A stretch of 64,000 nucleotides of DNA from Lagopus muta (GCF_023343835.1 NC_064472.1:11833469-11897468); one strand, 5' to 3'. Shown: positions 11,901-29,454, numbered from the stretch's first letter. Made by a program: numbers and translations. The notes: generated from the letters alone by a model not told the origin.

Positions 11901-14900
11901 GGACATCCAGCAAGGTGAAGGCCCAGGGCTGCATGGAGGCACTCAGCCTCTGCCCGTGGCAGTTCTGCTGACATCTTCAGGGATGTCTGCATGTGAACCA
12001 CCCTATTGGGGACAATATTTGAGCTGTGCTAACTACTGAGTTGCACATGGGGATTGCCTTCCCATGTGTTTGGGTGGCATCAGTTAAATGTCAAGAATAC
12101 TTTTAATTATTATACATTTTAGACACCTGAATTGTCTGCCAGGGCATACTCTCTGGTGTTGTTTAATTTACAATCACGGATGTAGCTTGAGATTTCTAGC
12201 TCTTGCTCTTCAGTGTTACTGAGCACCTGTAGTTCTCCAACTTTGCTGGAAGTTCTGCACGTATAAAACTGCTGAAAAAAGCAAGTGTTGAATCTTTTAA
12301 TATTTATTTTATTATTATTATTATTATTATTATTTATTTGTATTTGTTTGTTTTTATATTTTTGTATATTTGCACACATACGCAAATACCCGTATGAAGA
12401 GGAATATAGATTTGTACGTATCTGTGATATTATAATGTTGCTGAGACAGTGCTGATATATTTGGCTATACTTATATTACTGCAATCTTGATTTTCAGGCA
12501 GGCTGTGTTGCTTGGATGTATCATGGCTAAGGGTTTCCACAGCACCACAGCATGAGAACTTTGCTAGAAGTAAGAAGAGATCTATGGGACAAAGCTGTAC
12601 CACAGATACCTGAAGCACAGGAAAATGACTATGGGTTAGGAAAATACACAATTCTTTGGTTAATGTGAATATGCAGAGGCAAATTTCTGCAAATTTGCAC
12701 TTTAACCACAGCCTTTTTCTTTCACTTACAGAAAATGGTACAGAAAAGCCCAGTTAACGCAACTAGATGCAAATGAGATCTTTGCCAGCACTATTTGCTG
12801 CTTTCCCAGTACTCGATGAAATGTCTTTCTTTAACCGAGACAGTCCATGCTCTCAAAAGAATAGTGACTTTTAGGTGACCTTTATATCTCCTCTTCTCTT
12901 GTCTTTGCTTTTTTTTTCTGGAACCTCCCTCAGTCATTACTGTGGGTAATGCAAGCCACTCCTAAGGCTTTGTGAGAATTAGTACAAATAATACAATGTG
13001 AACATCTCAACGCATCTCATTTTTGCTGCTGTTGAACCCCATGATGTCTACTGTTGCTCTTTCAGGATCAAGCCTGTTGTGTGGCCAAACCTTCCTGATC
13101 ACAAAATAACTCTGGAGCGACTGTGTAAAAAGCCAAAAAATGTATGTATTTCTACTGTCTTTTTCACTTAATTACAGACTACTGGAAACAAAATTTATAC
13201 TCATGACAGAAGGAACATGCCTTTGCTGCACAACCAATTCACCTTTCAGAAATGACTACATTCCACACAAGAGAGCTAATATTTGTACAGGCAGATGCTA
13301 GTGAAAGGTATAGACATAACAGACAATTCAACTAGAGCCTGAGTTTTGGATTGTGCAAAACAACTATAGAGGGCTAAAGAACTTGATATGTGAAGAACAG
13401 TTGAAGCAATTGGATTTTTTTGTGGGAAAGAGAATGCTGGAGTGCTAATCACAGTCTACTGATAACTAAATGGTAGGAAGCAGTGAGATGCTCTCTTCAC
13501 AAGAATCCATGGTGACAGGACAAGAAGTAACAGGCCAGCACTGCTTCAGGGAGAAATTCATCTGGATATAAGAAAAGAATCCTTTGCTATGAAAACAATT
13601 AAATCTAGTGGATTGCACAGAGAAGAACTAGAATATTCCTTACTGGAAACACTTGAGTCTTCGCTTGACAGGGACCTGAAAAGCCCAGTTTAAGGTCCCC
13701 TTTTGGCACAAGGTCAAACCAGGTGTATTTCTGTGGTCCTCTCCCCCTGTGGCATTTTAGTACTATTATGAAACTGGTCGTGGAGCTGGATGGGAGTCAC
13801 TTTGCCAACTTCAGACATCCCTGGTGATATCCATGTACCCTTACATGGCCAATAGCATTGCTCATAGACCATGGAGCACATCAGCCCTTCTTTTCCAGAT
13901 AAAAACCTGGTGGTTAAATGGTACAAACTATAACAGTTAGGATTAGTTGATTGCCTATTATATCTAGTTTTTTTGTTTTTTGTTTTTTGTTTTGTTTGTT
14001 TGTTTTGTTTTGTTTTTGTTTTTTACTAAGGAACTCATCTGCTCTGTCCTTTCAGCACTCTAGCTGGTGATTTACTATCAAGTTCTTAATTTTTAGACTC
14101 TCCCATCCTCTGTGCTCCCTAGTGCAAAGATTCCTAATGTATTTCAAAAAATGGTAACATTTAATTTATCACATTGCTAAATTAGGAAGATAAAGCTGAA
14201 AGGAACAACCAGGTTCAGCACCTTCATTCCTGTGAAACAGCCGGTGTGCAATGGATAAGTGGCTCCAAAAAGTCTACCACATTGTCCAATGATGCTACCA
14301 GCAGGAGATCACAGAATAGATTCAGATTAGCATACAAAAAGTTATTAAGTGGTGTTGTATTTAATTCTCTGCTAACCTACCTTTTAGTCTGTTCAGGGTT
14401 ACATTCAGAATTAAAGAAATAACAAACACCCTTGTAAAATCAGACAAATTCATGTAACATCTTTTCTGTTACGCAGAGGGCTACTGTTAACTGAACATGC
14501 TGTTCCTTTTGCCATGCAGAATTTTGATATAAGCTTTAACCCAGAGAGCATCGGTTATGTTTTTATCCATGAAGTGGATGGCATTCAAGCAAAAGCCGAA
14601 CAGGAAAATTTTCTGCAGCCACCATCTACTCCAGAGACTGATATTTCACCAAAGCTTAGGAGTGGATCAGACCTGAAGCGAAGCCCTGCAAGGATTGACA
14701 AAAGCAGCCTGAACCTGTCTATGAATTATGGAGGTATCTGGTCTGCAGAGGCTCTTCATGGACTCCTTGGTAGCAGCCAGTCTACAGACACTGCTGACAC
14801 CTGCAGCTCTGGCTTGTATGAGGTGTGCCACAGCAGCAGGGTGCCTCTGTGTGATAATGGCTTTCACCTTCCTTCTGCTCCTGCCTTGGATCCTCCTGGA

Positions 14901-15014
14901 CAACCTGGACCAGAGTCCCAGAATGGCAACATGGTGCCACCTAACACTGAATTGAAGGCACCAAGCGATGAAGAAGCCTATGTCACCATGTCTAGCTTTT
15001 ACAAAAATCAGTAG
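2825..15014 (+). CDS. IL7R: Interleukin-7 receptor subunit alpha (CD127), eight coding exons
   Basis: Type I cytokine receptor chain of lymphocytes. In mammals it binds IL-7 with the common gamma chain, and TSLP with CRLF2, and signals through JAK1/STAT5 and PI3K. Coding exons: 2825-2915, 7701-7839, 9108-9262, 10006-10160, 10527-10701, 11133-11223, 13066-13141, 14520-15014. All introns are GT-AG, the phases agree, and the sum is 458 residues (human has 459). Signal peptide about 1-20; D1 from 31 with Cys45, Cys60, Cys77 and Cys86; D2 from 129; WSEWS at 219-223; membrane span about 242-266; Box 1 (VVWPNLPD) at 273-280; YVTM at 448-451, next to a C-terminus almost identical to the mammalian one. 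N-glycosylation sequons at Asn61, 71 and 138. The least certain boundary is the end of exon 5. The gene is tail to tail with CAPSL. Confidence 0.96.
2916..7700 (+). other. IL7R: IL7R intron 1
   Basis: A 4.8-kb intron. It contains a perfect 24-base tandem duplication (3530-3577) and a stretch open on both strands around 4291-4845 (see findings). No CR1 is recognised in it. Confidence 0.7.
3530..3577. repeat. Perfect 24-base tandem duplication
   Basis: A unit starting TTAAATTAAATTAAGCTTTA and ending TTGC is present twice, head to tail, without mismatch. It looks recent. Confidence 0.9.
7701..7839 (+). CDS. IL7R: IL7R coding exon 2: first half of D1
   Basis: Acceptor CTCTCTTTAG|GG, donor TGTG|GTAAGT, phase 1 to 2. 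It encodes [19 protein letters not shown], the conserved first disulfide region of IL7R domain 1. It also has two sequons, N-F-T (Asn61) and N-Y-T (Asn71). Confidence 0.93.
8164..8206. repeat. A-rich tract in IL7R intron 2
   Basis: Two long A-runs broken by G. It gives a spurious lysine-rich open frame at 8149-8367. Confidence 0.9.
9108..9262 (+). CDS. IL7R: IL7R coding exon 3: second half of D1
   Basis: Acceptor CCAACAG|T, donor GACATTG|GTAAGG, phase 2 to 1. The first base completes a cysteine codon split across the junction (Cys77). It encodes [18 protein letters not shown] and [18 protein letters not shown], which match the layout of the D1 C-terminal strands. The apparent open frame running to 9471 is read-through into the intron. 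Confidence 0.92.
10006..10160 (+). CDS. IL7R: IL7R coding exon 4: first half of D2
   Basis: Acceptor TTATTTGCAG, donor TTGGAAG|GTAATT, phase 1 to 0. The product begins [20 protein letters not shown], equivalent to the start of the second fibronectin-III domain. It includes one sequon (Asn138) and ends with EESNWK. Confidence 0.92.
10527..10701 (+). CDS. IL7R: IL7R coding exon 5: D2 with WSEWS motif
   Basis: Acceptor TGTGTTTAG. It encodes [20 protein letters not shown] and completes WSEWS at residues 219-223, the signature of class I cytokine receptors. Exon 6 can only be entered in phase 1 at its best acceptor, which limits the donor choice. The GT at 10702 fits and creates an N-Y-S sequon near the membrane. 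Donors at 10723 and 10741 also fit the phase. The GT at 10685 would need a shifted exon 6 acceptor. The 5' part is secure; the 3' boundary is not. Confidence 0.8.
11133..11223 (+). CDS. IL7R: IL7R coding exon 6: transmembrane segment
   Basis: Acceptor TTTGCCTTTAG, donor AGCAG|GTAATG, phase 1 to 2. It encodes a 25-residue hydrophobic stretch beginning [11 protein letters not shown] and ending ILTFW, followed by the cytoplasmic ESR. Size and phase match the transmembrane exon of mammalian IL7R. Confidence 0.9.
12300..12336. repeat. (TTA)n microsatellite
   Basis: About nine ATT units in IL7R intron 6. It gives the spurious poly-asparagine frame on the - strand (12119-12385). Confidence 0.9.
12732..12819 (+). 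other. Possible alternative IL7R terminal exon (unproven)
   Basis: A strong pyrimidine tract and acceptor (TTTTTCTTTCACTTACAG) ends at 12731, in the intron between exons 6 and 7. Spliced from exon 6 in phase 2, it would add [20 protein letters not shown] and a few more residues before a TGA at 12817-12819. The product would keep the membrane span but lack Box 1 and all signalling tyrosines. No mammalian counterpart is known to me, and an open frame of 28 codons is weak evidence. Confidence 0.25.
13066..13141 (+). CDS. IL7R: IL7R coding exon 7: Box 1, JAK1 docking
   Basis: Acceptor TGCTCTTTCAG, donor AAAAAAT|GTATGT, phase 2 to 0. It encodes [20 protein letters not shown] followed by CKKPKN. 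The proline-rich VVWPNLPD is the membrane-proximal Box 1 that binds JAK1 in mammals. This is among the best conserved parts of the protein. Confidence 0.95.
13966..14028. repeat. T/G-rich (TTTTG)n simple repeat
   Basis: Mixed TTTTG and TTTG units in IL7R intron 7. Confidence 0.88.
14520..15014 (+). CDS. IL7R: IL7R coding exon 8: cytoplasmic tail
   Basis: Acceptor TTTTGCCATGCAG, phase 0, 164 residues and a TAG stop at 15012-15014. It encodes [20 protein letters not shown], an acidic/proline stretch with [14 protein letters not shown], and the C-terminus [14 protein letters not shown]. In mammals the tyrosine of YVTM recruits STAT5 and PI3K. The middle of the tail is much less conserved. Confidence 0.95.
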   Translation, partial: NFDISFNPESIGYVFIHEVDGIQAKAEQENFLQPPSTPETDISPKLRSGSDLKRSPARIDKSSLNLSMNYGGIWSAEALHGLLGSSQSTDTADTCSSGLYEVCHSSRVPLCDNGFHLPSAPALDPPGQPGPESQNGNMVPPNTELKAPSDEEAYVTMSSFYKNQ

Positions 15015-15735
15015 GCCTTACAGATATCATGAAACACTGCCTTTTCCCTAGAACAAGCAGGATACTGAAGCTCTCTATTTTGTTCTCCTGTGTTCTGTCT
15101 CATCTAGTTCTCATCTCCACCACACCCTGCTCACAATGCAATGCTGTATGAAGATGTGTGGGTTCTGCCTTTCTTTGAGTGGCCCAACTTCTGCCCTCTG
15201 TGTCCCAGCAGAAATCTCCACTGCAGAAAAAATGAAATTTAATTTAAACTGACTTCAGATCTGATAAATCCAGAGCAATGACACTGCACCCCTAGACAAG
15301 AACAACAGCATATCTAAGAGATGTGAAGCCTTCTGTTAATGCCTAAACAAGAAATATGGCAACAAGTTCAAGTGAAACTGATCTGATCTTTCTCACACTA
15401 GACCAAGAGTAACTCCTCTGCAGTTGGTGAAGTCCAGAAGTTTGCAAAACTTATGGACAGTGACAGTAAATGAGAGTTGCTATCAAGCATTAGTTACCTG
15501 GGGATTCAGAAGACTGACCGCTGCAAAGGTAGTTGACTGAGCCCCCAGGAAAAAGCACATGGAATCACTTTTAGAAGATGTCTTCTCAGACTGATTTTTT
15601 TGAAGGATGAAAACAGCACAAAACTGAATATACCACTGTCTTTGCTATTGGTATAAACATACCCTAGAGCTAAAATCAGCATCTATACATAGTTCTGCTA
15701 CAGTCATGTATTAAAGACCTTCAGTATCTCCTGTT
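15015..15735 (+). other. IL7R: IL7R 3' untranslated region (probable extent)
   Basis: Noncoding sequence follows the stop. An ATTAAA signal at 15710-15715, followed by a GT-rich stretch (CTCCTGTTGTGTATTTG), is the first good polyadenylation site. A second signal, AATAAA at 16714-16719, could give a longer form. Confidence 0.5.
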
Positions 15736-17845
15736 GTGTATTTGCAATTTTTAGCTAACAAAACAAAATCAATGAAAAGCAAAGTCCTATCTCTTTGTGT
15801 AACTGAATTGGGGCTATAAAATGCATGTTGCTTTCTTTTTCTGAAGCTCTTGTGCAAGCATTAATGCAGCATGCAAGTACTTTCCAGGACAGAAGGGATG
15901 TTCAGGCAATGTTTGCTCTCTAGAATTATCACGAGTGGCTGTGTCTGCATAAGAATACTTTCAATTGGGCCAGGTACTTTTTTTATGTGGTGTCTGGCCT
16001 AGGAATATGAATGGAACATCACAAACCTTTCCACTGATCCAAAGACCTGTATTTCAAAAACAGAAGCTTGTAAATTGCCTGGAGGTAATGTAGTTTTAAT
16101 GTTATGACCCAGGAAGGTACGCCGTCCCTCCCCATTTGTCCTTCTGGACTCTGTGCTCATTTCTGAGGGACTTCCCATGTGCTGCCACCGAGAGGACTGA
16201 GCCACTCCACTGTCCTTGTGGAGCACTGCACACTGCGGAGCACAAACTTGGAGACAAAGCTGCTACAGCCACGTGGCTGCATGATAGCCCAGCAGCGTGG
16301 CCAAGGGAAATCCAAGCCGCCTTGCTGTGCTCTGGGATTGAGGTTCACCAGACTGTGAAGTGCCAGCTCCTCTAGCTGCTTGAAATGACATGCCTATGTT
16401 CCCGGAGTATAAGGGCAAAAAGAGTCCTCCCTCATCCTCAAAGCTACCCAGACATTTTCCAACTGCTAATAACCACTGAGAAGCTGTTATATTTGACATA
16501 GTCTGCTGGAGAAAACCAATGCTTCCAGGACAGCTGTCTGCCACCCCCAGGTCTCTGCATGCACAATAGCATGGGGTTTGGCTCATGGAAGTGCAGTGAC
16601 ATTTGCAGAATTTTTTATTGCTGGGTCTCACCAAATTACACATTTATTAATACAGTAAAACAAGGTGAAAGCCCTGGACATTCATTTGCTTTATAATGCT
16701 TGTTTTGCATTAAAATAAATAGCTGCTGGTAATGCTCACACTGTGCAGACTTGCACAGTGCAACTGTAGAGAGAATGTGCTGGAAATATATCCTCTTCCA
16801 GTAACACAGTGACAAACAGAGGGGATATCCAGTACAGTATGTGCTGTGCTTGTTCTGAACTCAAACCTACGTTTTTAATGAATAAAATACCCATATCTAT
16901 TTGCACTATTTACACAGTAAGTCACCCACATGTAACAGCCTTCCTGTTTGTCCAGAAAAGTACACTGCTTTTTAATACAGAAAGAGTGCTAGCAACTTGG
17001 TGTATATTTACTTTATCTGCTGAAATTGTTGTATTTTTCCAATGCAGTAGTCCTATTTTTTGCATAGCTGCTAATGTTTAAATATTCATTCTGTTCCTCA
17101 TGTCTTATTTTATTTAATTAGATCACTTGTAACCTTGGATTTATAACATTTACTTATACTGTATTATATATACTGTATACTGTATATAACATTTACCTTA
17201 CTGTATTAAAAGGACATCGCTATTTGCATGACATACTCATGTTGTTTTCAGTCTCCCTAAACGTATCTTGCTATATCAGCACTGAAATTAGAACAATTCC
17301 ATGGGCTCTGTCCAGCTTCAGCCAGGAAAAATCCCAAATAATTCTGGATAGCTCAGAAGTGTCAAAGTGTGGAAGTAGTGCTTTATGGCTGCAGCCCCTC
17401 TGCCAGGGGCTCACAGCTGCTCTGAAAGCTAGAAGCATTGACCAAATCCCTGTGTGCAGCTGCAAGCCCTCACCAATAGCAACAGCAAAAGCAAAAACCC
17501 TCAGGTTTGTGATGGCGTGGGTGTGTGTACATTAAAGCAGAGTCTCATGTAGGTTGCACCCTCAGAGATGCTTCAGTTATGCTGCTGAATGCTGATAAAT
17601 ATGCAGCCAATAAAAACAAAGCAGTCTTTTGTCAGCACATTCACTGCACTATGGCTTTTTCTCATAAACATTATAAGCTAATTCACGTCAAATACATCGG
17701 TTACTTTATTCCAGATATGCATCTGGGTAGATGATGAAACAGAGAGTATTTTCCGGGATGAGCACAGCCAAATCAAGGGAGGTTTGCAGTAAGGTTTGCA
17801 AAGGACCCTGTCTCTCAGAAACAGCAGAGAAAACCTGAACCGCAT
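15736..17845. other. Tail-to-tail intergenic DNA, left part
   Basis: No recognisable exon. It may include an extended IL7R 3' end up to the AATAAA at 16714. A TATACTGTA-rich simple stretch lies at 17157-17190. Confidence 0.4.
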
Positions 17846-18345
17846 CCATAGAATCACAGAATCACAAAATGGCAAAAGTTGGAAGGGATGTTAAAGCCCA
17901 CCTGTTTCCAAATCCCGCTGCAAGCAGGGCTGCCCCCCACCAGCTCAGGCTGCCCAGGCCCTCATCCAGCTGAGCCTTGAGCACCTCCAGGGATGGGGCA
18001 CTACAGCTCTCTGAGCAGCAATATCAGTGCCTCATCACCCTCTGAGTAAACAACTTCTTCCTAATATCTAATCTAAATCTCCCCTCTTTTAATTTAAAGC
18101 CATTCCCCCTTGTCCTGTCACCATTGGACCAGGTAAGAAGTCAGTCCCTTTCAGCTTATAAGCTCCTTTCAAGTACTAGAAGGCTATTATCAGGCCTCCC
18201 CAAAACCTTATCCAGGCTGAACAAGCCCAGCTCCCTCATCCTGTCTTCATAGCAGAAATGCTCCAGTCTTCTGAGCATCTTTGTGACCCTCCTCTGAACC
18301 CACTCTAACTTCTGCCCAGTCAGTAACAACAGCCTGGTCACTGCA
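17846..18345 (-). repeat. CR1 LINE, 3' portion
   Basis: It starts with the reverse-complement CR1 terminus (CATAGAATCACAGAATCAC, AAGTTGGAAGGGATG). It continues through CCATTCCCCCTTGTCCTGTC and CAGGCTGAACAAGCCCAGCT. The 61-residue frame at 18156-18341 is part of it. Confidence 0.93.
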
Positions 18346-19863
18346 GCAGTCCTGCCAGGCTGAGCTCACACCAGCCCCGAGTCCCTCCAGGAGAATGCTG
18401 CGTGGGGATTAGCTCCCTCTGCAGCATGCAGAGACCAGCAGTTCTCCCTCAGATTTGACTGTAGTCTGAACAGTGGGATATGAATCTCTTGAAAAAATCA
18501 GTCACTGGCTATTTTGCTGGTTCTGGGTCATGATAAAATAGCAGTCCCATTTTCAGTATTCCTGAACATCACGTGCTATTCTACAGTCACTGAGGTAAAT
18601 ATGTGTATAAAATTGCTCACTAACTTACAGAGTTTTTCTAGAAGAAAAAAAAAAAGAGAGAAATACAACTAAGCACTATACAAGATGCACCACCCACACT
18701 CTTGGTCTACAGACAGCTTGTAGATACGCAATGTATATGTGAAAGTCGGGTCTGAGTGATTTCCTTACTTTACAAGGCAGCATTTCCCCCTATTGCTGTT
18801 CCCAGGTCCATGTCAACACCTGCATACCATCCGGCTCCTCTTTCACATCCTGCATGCCCCCTTCTCAAAAGCACAACCTTTCTCACCCACGCCTTCTACA
18901 TCCTGCGCTTGAACTCAGCTGCACACACTGTCTGCAGAGAGCCAGACTACCCCGTACTGTGTGTCGGGGGCTGACAGCTGCTGTGTGTTGGAGCACTGGG
19001 CACCCCAGCTCCGAGTTCTTCCTGGGCTGATGGTATGGTGCAGCCACTCTCATTTCTATCCTCATCTTTCCACAGCTTCTTTGCATAATGCAAACAACTT
19101 CTAAGAGCACACACATTATCACCCCTGAAATAAAATGTCTTTTGTCAGTTCTAACAGAATTGCAGCCTAATCTTAATGAAGAAAAAAACGTTAATTATCT
19201 CTCAAGATGGTATTTGTTCTCTGCTGTGTTTGTTTACCAGATCTCTTCCACTTGTACATGTTCTTTGAAAATGACAATGAAGTGCAGGAAAATTTGACTT
19301 GTAGGGTTGTAACAGACCAACTAGGGGCTGACCAAGAGGAAGTAGGGGGACTGACTGCTCTGCTCCTCCTGGGCTAAGAATGGGCATGCATTGCCTGCAT
19401 TTACACTGTGACCCTGTGGTGCAGTGGTGAGAAGGGCCGTACTCACTATTCTTCTAGCTTGAGCCAGTTATCAATTTGTTATGAGTTTATGAAGCTATCT
19501 TTTCAAACCCGCTAATGTGTAAAATAAAGGACACGCTATCTCTGTGAAAGCATTATTTTAGGGTCAGAGAGTTCCGCATTACTGTGATCACAAAGAATCC
19601 TGAATTAGCACTGCTGTGTCTAAGAGGATGTTTGCAAAATAAATTGAATATGTCAACACTCAGGAAAATAAGTGCTGATGCTGGGGAACACAGGTGGCCT
19701 TTTACACAAAGCTAGTCCTTCTCTGATAAGTGCCACTTGTTGATAGATGGAACCACAGGGATATGTATGGGACACTGCTGGTGCCACCACTTCATGCTGC
19801 TCACAAATTCTTTTCAGACCAGAAGGAGGAAAAAACACAACAAACAGAGAAGTGTTTCACTTC
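18346..19863. other. Intergenic DNA between IL7R and CAPSL
   Basis: No gene, RNA or repeat that I can name. The short open frames have no supporting splice signals or family motifs. Confidence 0.4.
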
Positions 19864-19864
19864 T

Positions 19865-19994
19865 TTATAGTCTCTGCTTCCCAATAGGTTGAGGCAAATG
19901 GAATAAAAAGTCAGTTTCCATTGTTAAAACAAAGTAGGCACTGCTGTCCACAGAGGCACTCACTCCAGAGGAGTAGCTCTTCATCTTTCGTAAC
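19865..19994 (-). pseudogene. Diverged duplicate of the CAPSL last exon (relic or alternative terminal exon)
   Basis: On the - strand a pyrimidine-rich acceptor (TTTTCTCGTTCCTAG), with a branch-point-like TTCTAAAC before it, leads into sequence clearly related to the real CAPSL last exon at 23644-23543. One frame reads SYSSGVSASVDSSAYFVLTM, against [19 protein letters not shown] in CAPSL. The start (GTTACGAAAGATGAA) also aligns with GTCACAACAGAAGAA. The copy is 5 bases shorter between these blocks, so splicing from CAPSL exon 4 (phase 0) would use another frame and stop after about 27 residues. The homologous frame itself stays open to a TAA at 19865. It is most likely a decayed tandem exon copy; use as an alternative 3' exon is possible. 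No duplicate of the other CAPSL exons was found. Confidence 0.65.
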
Positions 19995-22900
19995 CTAGGA
20001 ACGAGAAAAGCAGAGTTTAGAATGTACGATGGCTCTAGACTGCAGCCCGCAGGTGTTTGTGTAGCACATGCCCTTTTCTTTTTTCTTTTTTTTCTTATTT
20101 TCTTTTTTTTTAGCTGTTTTCACAGAATTCTGATGTTTGGTCAGACTGTCCTGACCTAACATCAGGTTGCACTCCTCAGCAAGCTCTCACAGTGCACCTA
20201 CTCCAGTGACTCTGACGCGGAGGTGGATTGAGCTTCCTGTGTTCAGGGAAAAACTGCTGGAAAAATGAATCTAAGAAAGGTATTCTGACTATAGCTAAAT
20301 AGTGACAGCACAGTTTGGGTGCTATGATGAAACTATGTTATTCCAACACTAGCACCATCACCAGATGAATGTAAAAAACCCCTAAGGGCAGTCAAGCAAG
20401 TGAAAATGAGAACCAAAGAAAAAGTGCATTGGTAGGGCTACAGGAAAAAACCTGTGCTATAGGGTCAGACCTTGTTCTGGAAGAGCTCATATCATAGGAA
20501 AAGCCACAGAAAGTGGGCATCTGGCAATGGCATCAGGCTTTCTGCTCTACCGTGTGCAGATGAACGTGCTACTGCTGCTGCTCCTGGCATAGATCTGGGC
20601 ATGCCCAGCTGAAATCACTGGTCTCACGTCAGCAGGGTGGCACAGCTCTGTTCTGCCCTCTGTTGCTGCACAGTTGCTCCCATGATGGCTTTCATAGAGC
20701 AGTGTGAGCAGCTGGTTTCATCTGCATCAGCCTCAGCCATTTCCATCTGTCTCTGCAACTCTGTGCAGTGCACCAACAATGCCAGCCAGCTCTGCCAGTG
20801 CAATCAGTGGCCATATATGTGTATATGTGCTAAGTAAGCATACTGTGTTCTGGTTGCCTAAACCAGAAACTCATGTTGAGGGAGGGAAATGTGAGCCAAA
20901 CAGCTGTGGATCAGAGCGAGCCAAAAAGCTCCCCTCCAGGAACAAAAACACAAAGCCACTAAACCACACTGGGGCAAAACCAACATTAAGTCATGAGTGA
21001 ACAGGCAAGCGCAGCCTCAGCCTAGGAAGGACGAAAGGGAGAGCGTGAGCCTTGTATTGGCCTGCAAGGTCATGAAGATGCTCTGATAGCTCAGGCAGAA
21101 GAGACCAGGAGGAGCAGACAAAACTTTTGCAGCAAGGCTGGAACCAAAATCATCACTTCTGGTGTGGCCCTTCAGCCGTGCAGGCTCAGATGTTCCTATG
21201 GTTTATACCATCCTGTTTAGCATTGGTTGCACAATCAGAAAGAAGAAATAAAATGTTCAAGCATGAAGCACCAACCGAGATCTGACAATCTTGATGGCAG
21301 CGCCTGATATGGTCGCGTGCATTGCCACCTATCTCCCAACATCTGCTGGGTGCACCGTGCAGCCCTGGGCTGGCAGGACAGCCTGCATGCATCTGTATCT
21401 GCAGCATACGTACCCAGCACACAGCAACCTGCAGCTGAGCAAATTGGGAAAGCCACACGGGCATTCTCCTGAAGTTGCTGAGGAATGTGCCCTGTGGGTG
21501 ATGAGCAGGGAGGTGGGAGAGCAGAGTCAGATGCTACAAAAAAGCATCACTATTCTGAGCTCAGCTCAAAATCCTCCTTCCACCAAATCCTGCTTTCTTG
21601 ATAAGTAATTTCAATTTGGGGTGAAGGGGTTAGTATTGGGAAGAGAAGCAGGCTGGGAGTAATGGTTATTCAGATTTAAACTTCCATTACCCCCAATTAA
21701 ATGTCAGCTCAATAAATCATAGTTGAGTCTGAAACCGCAAGCTAGCAGGTCAGGAGGAAATAATGCCTTTATTTTGTGATGCCTGCAGTCTGTTAACATT
21801 ACTTTCTTTTCATTTAAAACAGAAGATAGCTAACATGACACAATGCCCTGTTCTGGAGCCAATTAATAAATGAAAATGAAACAGACTGCACATAAGCTGC
21901 CAGGATGTGTAAAGCCTCTATTTCACTGCAAGTTTATTTTTCATACAAGATATACTGGCACCTCAGTAGCGTTCCAGTAAGTAACGACTCTTCATACGGT
22001 TAATGTCAGTCACAAAGAGACACTTTACACAAGGTAACAGCATTAGCTAGTGTACAGATATCTGGAGGCTTGCAGATCACAGAAAACAATTGAGTTTGTA
22101 CAGCCCTTAGTCAGGAGCTGCAAACTGCTATGGCTTCTACTGAGGTAATGGCTAAAAAAAAACACAATCAGAGCTTGCACAGAACCAGAGCACTCAGGGC
22201 TGCAGTACCCAAACTTCTAGCAATCTAGACTAAGTATGAGCAGAGACTTTTCATTCAGACTCATCTGAAAGTACAGTGTGTAAGTCTATACTGCTTTTAG
22301 CTTGCTACCAGCCTGAAACAGAGTAAATGCTGCTGTGCACAAACCATTTACTCTGAGCAGCAACAGCTCAATCTGGCAGAAAAGCAGCATGACATCAGGG
22401 AAATAGAAGACAAATGGAAAAGAAATCAAGGCAGGAATAATTAGATACATTAGATACATTCCCCCTCCCCAGATGCCACTTTTGAAAATGTTTCCTCATT
22501 GTGCCATTTCCCCACTCGCTGTGTGGGGAGAGGCCATCAAATCTCAGAACACAGGCAGTCCCACTGGTGTGGATGGGACAACAGGAAAAGCATCAGTTCC
22601 CATCCTCTATACAGCATCAGAAACAAAAGATGATACGACAGTTTTAAGTTCTTAAGATCCCAGAAAATTTCCTGAAGTCATGAGCTTGGTCATAACCCAG
22701 TACAAGCATAAAAAGCAGTAAGCAACTTTTGGTGTTGGTGTGTACGGACAACAAGCACACAGCTGGTAAACGTTCCAGGAACAGAGAGAAGAAAACACTA
22801 TAACACAATTTTATCCTTTAAAGCAAACCATTAGTTTTCAGAGTACAAAAAGAAAGAAACCAAAGGCAGGGAAACAACCAACAGATCCACACAGGTTTCA

Positions 22901-23542
22901 AGCAACAGGTGTGCAAGAAACATGGATGCACATTGAGCGTTATTGGTTGTAAGTCGTGGAAAAATCAGGGTTTTAAAGACACTTAAAACTGCTCCATGTC
23001 TCTCCTGCTTGATTTGTTCCCTCTCCAGCTTCTGACACTCCAAGGTGAGCAATCATCTATCCTGCTGGTGAGAGCTGAGAAACCAGGAGATGTTGCAGGA
23101 GAGGAATGGTGGCCCTCCAGCCTGCATCAAGGATGCTGGTCCCTGCTAGGACACTGTCACTGGTTTTGCGTCAGGCCATCACCCTTTCAGAACATCTCAT
23201 TTTCCTCCTCTTATATCCTTTGCCTAGCAGAGATGGAGGGGGAAAAACTGTGACATGTGAAAAAAGCAGCTCATCTCAGGAAAGAGAAGATATGTCAGGG
23301 ATGCAGGTAGAAAAGAGACAGATCTGCACAGTGGCTGGATGCCAGATCTACTCTCTGATTGTGCTGTCCATCCTCTGAGGCTCAGCCTAACAAAACATCT
23401 GGGAATTGCTTCTGTAGATTGAATGTAATTGGCACAGTTACGGGAAGTTGCTGTTTTGGAAAATGAGCATGTTGTTTGCATACATTTAATCATGGGAACC
23501 TACAAAATATGGAAATAAAGTCTCGTTCATTTAATCATACAA
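19995..23542. other. Region downstream of CAPSL
   Basis: No further exon recognised. The CAPSL 3' end is probably short: ATTAAA signals on the - strand lie at 23530-23535 and about 23483-23488. GCATACGT-type open frames near 20637-21600 look random. A T-rich stretch sits at 20080-20112. Confidence 0.4.

Positions 23543-29454
<5,912 letters not shown>

Noticed and set aside
20637-21000. Overlapping cysteine-rich open frames
   Set aside because: The cysteines come from repeated CTGC/TGTG words; there is no signal peptide, splice support or known fold.
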